From Bradyrhizobium sp. Arg816 (GTDB lineage Bacteria > Pseudomonadota > Alphaproteobacteria > Rhizobiales > Xanthobacteraceae): 64,000 bases of DNA. The position numbers were made by a program, and so were the translations under genes. Numbering within the stretch: the first letter of the stretch is position 1; every line of letters starts with the position of its first letter. Below are positions 59,178 to 64,000 of this stretch, piece by piece. Below the pieces are notes generated by a model that saw nothing but the letters and a program-made list of their open reading frames with translations, did no database searches and had not been told where the DNA came from. The DNA is taken from positions 372,001 through 436,000 of the forward strand of contig NZ_JAPRAQ010000004.1 in the NCBI RefSeq assembly GCF_029989365.1, in the 5' to 3' direction.

Positions 59178-59579
59178 ATGAACGATACCGCCGGCCCATC
59201 CGAGCCCGAGACGACCGTCCTGCAAAGCGCGCTGCGCGGCCTTGCCTGCAAGTGCCCGCGCTGCGGCCAGGGCAAACTCTATGCGGTCTTCCTGACGCTC
59301 GCGCCCAGCTGCGACCGCTGCGGCCTCGACTATGCCTTCATCGATACCGGCGACGGTCCTGCGATCTTCATCATCATGCTGGCCGGCGGGATCGTCGTTG
59401 CGTGCGCGCTGATCGTCGAGATCAAATACCAGCCGCCGTACTGGCTGCATGCCGCGCTGTGGCTGCCGATGATCCTCGCCACCACGCTCTTGCCGCTGCG
59501 CGCGATGAAGTCGCTGCTGATCGCGCTGCAATTCCACCACAAGGCGGCGCCGGGCCGGCTGGTCGACCGCGCGAAATGA
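59178..59579 (+). CDS. DUF983 family zinc-ribbon membrane protein
   Basis: The 133-residue protein starts with a zinc ribbon (CKCPRCGQGKL and APSCDRCGLDY). Two or three membrane spans follow (GPAIFIIMLAGGIVVACALIVEI and LHAALWLPMILATTLLPL) with a basic tail. The family is common beside cytochrome oxidase genes in alphaproteobacteria, and a role in oxidase assembly is suspected. Its stop overlaps the SURF1 start (ATGA), so they are translated together. Confidence 0.92.
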   Translation: MNDTAGPSEPETTVLQSALRGLACKCPRCGQGKLYAVFLTLAPSCDRCGLDYAFIDTGDGPAIFIIMLAGGIVVACALIVEIKYQPPYWLHAALWLPMILATTLLPLRAMKSLLIALQFHHKAAPGRLVDRAK

Positions 59580-60328
59580 ACGAGACCGCGCGCAAGCCCC
59601 GCGTGGCCGGCTTCGCGCTGTTCACGCTTTTCCTGGCCGCCGTCTTGGTCGCGCTCGGCGTCTGGCAATTGCAGCGCCGCGTCGCGAAACATCAGTTGAT
59701 CGCCGCATTGACCGAGCGTCTCGCGGCGGCACCTGTTGCGTTGCCGCCGCCGTCGCAATGGAGCACGCTGACGCCGGAGCGGGACGAATTCCGTCGGGTC
59801 ACATTTACGGCGACCTACGAGTCCCGTCTGGATGCGATGGTCTACAGTTCCGGCTCCGCCATCCGCTCCGACATTTCCGGCCCCGGCACCTGGGCTTTCC
59901 TTCCCGCACGGCTGCCTGGCGGCGATATGGTCGCGGTCAACGCGGGCTTCGTGCCGAACACCCAACAGGACCGCGCCCTGCAGGATCGGGCGGTCGCGCG
60001 ACTTATTACCAACAAGCCGGCGATGTTGACCGGCTACGTCCGTTTCCCCGAAATAGCCAGCGTGCTGATGCCTGACGCTGAGCGTGACAAACGGCTGTGG
60101 TTCACCCGCGATCATCTCGCCATGTCCCGGGCGCTCGGCTGGGGCACGGTCGCGCCGTTCTACATCGACCTGGAGCGGCCGGTGCCCGAGAACGGCATTC
60201 CGCGTCCCGGCCCGCTCGACGTGCATCTGAAGGACGATCATCTGCAATACGCCATCACCTGGTTCGCGCTCGCCGGCGCGGTGCTGATCGCATTCGGCGT
60301 CTGGGCGAGGGGACGGCGTCCGGCCTGA
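59576..60328 (+). CDS. SURF1 family oxidase assembly protein
   Basis: SURF1 helps insert haem a into subunit I. The 250-residue protein has the two-span layout of the family, with a span near residues 12-32 and one near 226-244. Between them lie LGVWQLQRRVAKHQLI, the periplasmic domain with GTWAFLPARL, VNAGFVP, and the final NDHLQYAITWF-type motif (here DDHLQYAITWFALA). It overlaps the DUF983 gene by four bases. Confidence 0.94.
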   Translation: MNETARKPRVAGFALFTLFLAAVLVALGVWQLQRRVAKHQLIAALTERLAAAPVALPPPSQWSTLTPERDEFRRVTFTATYESRLDAMVYSSGSAIRSDISGPGTWAFLPARLPGGDMVAVNAGFVPNTQQDRALQDRAVARLITNKPAMLTGYVRFPEIASVLMPDAERDKRLWFTRDHLAMSRALGWGTVAPFYIDLERPVPENGIPRPGPLDVHLKDDHLQYAITWFALAGAVLIAFGVWARGRRPA

Positions 60329-60445
60329 AAATTTCCGTAGGTTCCCGGAGGGAACCCGGTATCGCCCGGGGTTTATTATTCAGGACATATTCACGAGGGT
60401 GGTCCTAAGCCGCGCGCAAATTTTCGCGGCAGACAGGATTTTGGT

Positions 60446-60811
60446 GTGAGCGATTTCGACCAGATGGGAATTGTCGTCGACTGGGTGGACGCCTGCCGGA
60501 AGGGCGACCTCGCGACGCTACTCGATCTCTATGCGGACGACGCCCGCGTCGAATGCATGTGCAACGGCAAGCGGCATTATCGCGGACGGCGCGAGCTCGA
60601 AACCTATTGGGGACCGCGGCTCAGCACCTTCTCGTCGGCAGGCTTCGGCCTGGAGGAGATCAATCCGGTGCCGCATGGCATCGATCTCGAATATTCCGTC
60701 GCGGGTTCGCTGCGTATCCACGCCTCGTTTCGCTTCAGTCCCGAAGGCAAGATCTACAGCACCCTTTGCGAGCCGGCGGAGCAGACGCCGCACGACGGCT
60801 GCGCGTGCTAG
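60446..60811 (+). CDS. NTF2/SnoaL-like protein with cysteine-rich ends
   Basis: The 121-residue protein matches the SnoaL-like fold (VVDWVDACRKGDLATLLDLYADDARVECMCNG at the start, LEYSVAGSLRIHASFRFSPEGKIYSTLCEP at the end). It is cysteine-rich, with CMC in the middle and a terminal CAC, which may bind metal. GTG at 60446 follows ACAGGA. Its TAG stop shares the bases CTAG with the stop of the convergent sensor kinase gene. No function can be named. Confidence 0.8.
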   Translation: MSDFDQMGIVVDWVDACRKGDLATLLDLYADDARVECMCNGKRHYRGRRELETYWGPRLSTFSSAGFGLEEINPVPHGIDLEYSVAGSLRIHASFRFSPEGKIYSTLCEPAEQTPHDGCAC

Positions 60812-62145
60812 CCGGCCCTCGGCTCGTCTCGCGCCGTCTCGACCGGCAGGCGGCAGCGCACATAGGTTCGCTCGTCCGCGCGCAGCAGCGACAGCGATCC
60901 GCTGAGCGCGCGCACGCGCTCGTGCATGCCCGTCAGGCCGCGGCCGAAGACGTTGTCGGCGGGAAAGCCGCCACCGTCGTCGGAGATCTCAATCGTGAGC
61001 AGCTCGCCGGCAATGCTCGCCAGCACATGGGCATTGTTCGCCCCGGCGTGGCGCAGCACGTTGGTCAGCGCCTCCTGGATCAGGCGATAGACGGTCTGGG
61101 CCAGCGGTCGGTCGATCTCGTTCAGTCCAGGATCGATCGTGGCCGTCAGGCTGATATGCGGCGCCTGTCTGCGAAAGTTCTGGAGCAGCGTCTGCACGCT
61201 GGTCTCGAGCCCCAATTCCTCGATGTAGAGCGGCCGCAGTCGGTCGAGGATGCGGCGGTTGGTCTGCTGGAGCGCCTCGACCGATCGCATCACCTCCTGC
61301 GCCCGGTTGCCGAGATTTCCCGCCGGCGAGGCCTCGCTCAGCGCGATCGTGCCGGCGCGGATGCCGAACAGCAGCGGCCCGAGCTCGTCGTGCAGCTCGC
61401 GCGCGAGATCGCGCCGCTCGTCGTCCTGGAGCGACACCAGGCGGTGCAACAGGTCGCGATTATCCTGACTCAATTGTGCGAGCGTCATCGCCAGCGCATT
61501 GGCTTCCTCGCAGCTCTGCCGGATCTCCTGCGGTCCTGTGACCGGAATAGGCGTTGCATAATCGCCGCGCCGGATTCGCGTGAGGCCTGCGCCGAGATCT
61601 TGGAGGGGACGCAGCGCCGATCCCGCAAAGAGATAGGCAATGGTCCCAGTCAGGATCATCAGCACGGCGATGAGGCTCGTCAGCGCCAGGAAGCCGACCC
61701 ATTTCTCGAACAGATCGGCTGACAGGTCCGGCATGAACACGATGTCGCCGATGCGCCTGCCGTCGATGATGACGGGAGATGCCGCGTCCATCTCCGGGAT
61801 GGCGATCAGGTCCACGAACCAATGCGGCACGCCATGCAGATCTCGCAGGCTGTCCTTTGGAGAGGGCGCGGGACCTGCTTCCGCTGGACGGAATTGAATA
61901 TCCGAGGAGCTGTCCAAAGAATGGACAAATGCATCGAGTATCTTCCGCGGGTCGTCCGAGGCCCTCAGGCTGTTGTTGAGCGCCTCGGCGACCGTCCGGG
62001 TCGAGCGTCGGCCCGGCTCATTCTCGTCGGCGAGCTGCCCTGTCGCGAACGTCTGGAGCAGCACCCCGCCCATGACCAGCGCGGCAAGGAAGCTCAAGCC
62101 GAGCGGAAGAAACAATTGTGTTCTGAATGAGAGCCGCTGCCACAT
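60808..62145 (-). CDS. NarL-type sensor histidine kinase (HisKA_3)
   Basis: The 445-residue kinase has spans at about 12-32 and 157-180 around a periplasmic sensor region, then a HAMP domain (LRPLQDLGAGLTRIRRGDY). The phospho-acceptor His252 is in LARELHDELGPLLFGI. The ATP domain shows VYRLIQEALTNVLRHAGA, ISDDGGGFP and GRGLTGMHERVRALSG. ATG 62145 was chosen over 62166. It is divergent from its likely partner regulator, 86 bases away. The signal is unknown. Confidence 0.92.
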   Translation of the reverse strand: MWQRLSFRTQLFLPLGLSFLAALVMGGVLLQTFATGQLADENEPGRRSTRTVAEALNNSLRASDDPRKILDAFVHSLDSSSDIQFRPAEAGPAPSPKDSLRDLHGVPHWFVDLIAIPEMDAASPVIIDGRRIGDIVFMPDLSADLFEKWVGFLALTSLIAVLMILTGTIAYLFAGSALRPLQDLGAGLTRIRRGDYATPIPVTGPQEIRQSCEEANALAMTLAQLSQDNRDLLHRLVSLQDDERRDLARELHDELGPLLFGIRAGTIALSEASPAGNLGNRAQEVMRSVEALQQTNRRILDRLRPLYIEELGLETSVQTLLQNFRRQAPHISLTATIDPGLNEIDRPLAQTVYRLIQEALTNVLRHAGANNAHVLASIAGELLTIEISDDGGGFPADNVFGRGLTGMHERVRALSGSLSLLRADERTYVRCRLPVETARDEPRAG

Positions 62146-62231
62146 TAGGTCAATTCTAACGCGCATTGGCGGGATTTGCTCTTTCCATTTGTTCCCGCCG
62201 GTCTATGAGTCGAAAAACGAGAGAGCGCGCG

Positions 62232-62876
62232 ATGCAAGATACCGCCAAGCCGGCGACCCGAGTTCTGATCGTCGACGACCACCCTGTGGTGCTGTCAGGA
62301 TGCCGCACCCTTTTCGCGTCCGACCACTCGATCCGTATCGACGAGGCGACCGACGCCAAATCCGGGCACCGCGCCTATATCAGCAAGCGGCCCGACGTCA
62401 CTGTCATCGACATCAGCCTGCCCGACGTCTCCGGCTTCGAGCTGATGCGGCGGATCCGCAAGGACGACCCTGATGCCAAGATCATCATGTTCAGCATGAA
62501 CGACGATCCGGCCTTCGTGGTGCGGGCGGTCGAGCTTGGCGCGCAGGGCTATGTCTCCAAGGGCGACGATCCCCGGATTCTGCTCAAGGCGGTGCGCAAG
62601 GTGGTCGCCGGCGACAATTTCATCTCGCCGCAGCTCGCGGAGGCGGTCACGTTCTCCGGTGCAGCGATCAAGGCCAATCCGGCCTCGCAGATGACGCCGC
62701 GGGAGCTCGAGATTCTCCGCCTGCTCGGCCGTGGCGACAAGATCGTCGAGGTCGCCGAGGCGCTCGGCATCTCCTACAAGACGGTCGCCAACACCACGTC
62801 CCTGCTCAAGCAGAAGCTCGGCGCCAAGAACCATTCCGACCTGATCAGGATCGCGGTGGAAATCGGGATGAGCTGA
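62232..62876 (+). CDS. NarL/LuxR-type response regulator
   Basis: The 214-residue regulator has a receiver domain with VLIVDDHPVVLSG, phospho-acceptor Asp60 in VTVIDISLPDVSG, and GYVSKGDDP. The LuxR helix-turn-helix follows at about 146-214 (MTPRELEILRLLGRGDKIVEVAEALGISYKTVANTTSLLKQKLGA). ATG 62232 follows GAGAG. It is the partner of the divergent HisKA_3 kinase. Target genes are unknown. Confidence 0.93.
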   Translation: MQDTAKPATRVLIVDDHPVVLSGCRTLFASDHSIRIDEATDAKSGHRAYISKRPDVTVIDISLPDVSGFELMRRIRKDDPDAKIIMFSMNDDPAFVVRAVELGAQGYVSKGDDPRILLKAVRKVVAGDNFISPQLAEAVTFSGAAIKANPASQMTPRELEILRLLGRGDKIVEVAEALGISYKTVANTTSLLKQKLGAKNHSDLIRIAVEIGMS

Positions 62877-63135
62877 CGCGCGGGGCACTGGCGGCCCGGA
62901 CACTGGCGGCCCGGCGCCGAACCGGCTGCTCCAGGATGCAGCCGGTCCGGCCGGGCGGATCGGGTCTCGGCGCGTAGCCGGGCAATGCATGGACAGCGCC
63001 GACACCATCCGCCGACACAATGGGCCGGAGTGATATTCGTTCCTGAATCGCCCACAAATTCGGGAAAAAGCGGCAATGGTGCGCGAGCCCTCGCAGGGAT
63101 GCCTTTGCGAAACCCGAAACGTGCCGGGAAAAATA

Positions 63136-63160
63136 GGAACATTTTCTTGCTCTCGCCGTT
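63136..63160 (+). promoter_or_regulatory. EcfG-type (general stress response) promoter
   Basis: GGAAC (63136-63140), a 16-base spacer and CGTT (63157-63160) match the GGAAC-N16/17-CGTT consensus of the alphaproteobacterial stress sigma factor EcfG. No coding gene follows before a terminator at 63276. Confidence 0.7.
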
Positions 63161-63166
63161 TTGGCT

Positions 63167-63305
63167 CTTGACGATTTCGTGACGGGCGCCGAGAACTTGG
63201 CCGACAGTTTTGGCGGGCCAGCAACCCGCACGAGGCAAACCGGTCTGCACAAATCAACGACAGACCTTCCAAGAGAAGGGCTGCGGCATCGCCGCAGCCC
63301 TTTTT
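63167..63305 (+). ncRNA. Candidate stress-induced small RNA
   Basis: Starting about seven bases after the EcfG-type promoter, some 139 bases contain three successive hairpins: GCGGG/CCCGC (63213-63229), GGTCTG/CAGACC (63242-63266) and the terminator (63276-63302) with a T5 tail. The frame open across it (TTG 63161 on) runs through the terminator and has no ribosome-binding site, so a noncoding RNA is more likely. I recognise no known RNA family. The rest of the gap 62877-63452 shows nothing. Confidence 0.5.
63276..63305 (+). terminator. Strong Rho-independent terminator
   Basis: AAGGGCTGCGGC-ATC-GCCGCAGCCCTT forms a perfect 12-bp stem followed by TTT. It lies 400 bases past the response regulator stop and ends the candidate small RNA. 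Confidence 0.9.
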
Positions 63306-63452
63306 CGTTGAGCGGGGCACGGACGGGAAGCGGTTTCCCGATGCCGCAAAACACTTTATGGTGGCTCAACGCCTCTGGCCGTTAACAAGTAGTTTCATAA
63401 AATCAAAGGCTTATGGATCTGGCTCAGGGCCGGCCGGCCTTTGGAGGGCAGT

Positions 63453-64000
63453 TTGACTCGCTATATCTCGACCCGGGGCGAGGCCCCAGAACTCGGCTTC
63501 TGCGACGTGATGCTGACTGGGCTCGCCCGCGACGGCGGCCTGTACGTGCCAGCGACCTGGCCGCAGCTCTCGACCGAGGCTATCGCTGGCTTCTTCGGCC
63601 GCCCCTATTGGGAGGTCGCGGTCGACGTGATCCGTCCGTTCGTCGGCGGCGAGATTTCGGATGCCGAGCTCGGCCGCATGGCGAACGAGGCCTATGCCAC
63701 CTTCCGCCATCCGGCGGTGGTGCCGCTGCGCCAGATGACGCCGCATCAATTCGTGCTGGAGCTGTTCCACGGCCCGACGCTCGCCTTCAAGGACGTGGCG
63801 ATGCAGCTGATCTCGCGGCTGATGGACCATGTGCTCGCCAAGCGCGGCCAGCGCACCACCATTGTGGTCGCGACCTCCGGCGACACCGGCGGCGCCGCGG
63901 TCGATGCGTTTGCGGGACTCGAGAATGTCGATCTCATCGTGCTGTTTCCGCACGGCCGCATCTCCGATGTGCAGCGGCGGATGATGACGACGACGGGCGC
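63453..64000 (+). CDS. thrC: Threonine synthase, N-terminal part (cut by window end)
   Basis: ThrC converts O-phosphohomoserine to threonine, using pyridoxal phosphate. The first 182 residues are present: TRYISTRGEAPELGFCDVML, ARDGGLYVP, FRHPAVVPLRQM, and the cofactor lysine Lys113 in GPTLAFKDVAMQL. VVATSGDTGGAAVDAF and LFPHGRISDVQRRMM follow. The start is TTG at 63453 with GGAGG (63442-63446) upstream. The frame is open at 64000, so the gene continues past the window. Cytosolic. Confidence 0.96.
   Translation, partial: MTRYISTRGEAPELGFCDVMLTGLARDGGLYVPATWPQLSTEAIAGFFGRPYWEVAVDVIRPFVGGEISDAELGRMANEAYATFRHPAVVPLRQMTPHQFVLELFHGPTLAFKDVAMQLISRLMDHVLAKRGQRTTIVVATSGDTGGAAVDAFAGLENVDLIVLFPHGRISDVQRRMMTTTG

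Noticed and set aside
63161..63385. 74-codon frame across the candidate small RNA
   Set aside because: It reads through the strong terminator and has no ribosome-binding site before its TTG.

Overview
The window is high-GC DNA from an alphaproteobacterium, most likely Bradyrhizobium or a close relative. This is inferred from gene content: a GH17/NdvC-like beta-glucan protein, the pckA / ChvI-ChvG / HprK-EIIA-HPr cluster, a rhizobial aa3 cytochrome oxidase cluster, an EcfG-type promoter, and several families of GC-rich intergenic repeats. No rRNA, tRNA, CRISPR array or replication origin was seen.

Region 1 (1-11.3 kb) looks accessory. It carries a GH17 membrane protein, a DUF1127 micro-protein, small secreted and NTF2-like proteins, an orphan ABC substrate-binding protein, a Tat-exported epoxide hydrolase, and two paralogous fusion regulators (winged helix, TolB/FlgO-like domain, TPR). 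It is studded with repeats. One regulator is bracketed by a perfect 97-bp direct repeat. A 104-bp repeat pair brackets the other regulator together with two neighbours. A transposase remnant and a MITE-like element with 20-bp inverted ends lie nearby.

Region 2 (11.3-24.5 kb) is core: lepA, a GT39-like membrane glycosyltransferase, then the leftward chain chvI-chvG-hprK-EIIA-HPr (envelope/acid sensing joined to the incomplete regulatory PTS). It continues rightward with a HugZ-like FMN protein, a secreted TPR-CHAT protease-like protein and pckA. Region 3 (24.6-32.8 kb) holds a thioesterase, glycogen phosphorylase, a small secreted gene with an in-frame amber codon, a PAN-domain protein, gshA, a divergent MarR/GST pair with visible operators, and two small membrane proteins.

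Region 4 (33-39.9 kb) is a fatty-acid beta-oxidation operon (NTF2-like, acyl-CoA dehydrogenase, thiolase, FadJ-type enzyme) divergent from a PadR repressor with a palindromic operator between them. Region 5 (39.9-53.2 kb) has an outer-membrane beta-barrel, a large PodJ-like coiled-coil/Sel1 protein, a TauE exporter with its TIGR02186 partner, an MBL hydrolase, a frameshifted EamA exporter divergent from a LysR regulator, two small conserved proteins, lepB, tldD and an IalB-family protein.

Region 6 (53.6-60.3 kb) is the aa3 oxidase and assembly cluster ctaC-ctaD-ctaB-coxF-like-ctaG-ctaE, followed by DUF983 and SURF1 genes, with a FixK/FNR-like box upstream. Region 7 (60.4-64 kb) has an NTF2-like protein, a divergent NarL-type kinase/regulator pair, a probable EcfG-driven small RNA ending in a strong terminator, and the 5' part of thrC, cut by the window end.

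The observations most worth following are the candidate general-stress small RNA (63136-63305), the repeat-bracketed regulator cassettes, the secreted CHAT protein placed inside the pckA/chvI neighbourhood, and the two recent-looking gene lesions (EamA frameshift, amber codon at 28599).
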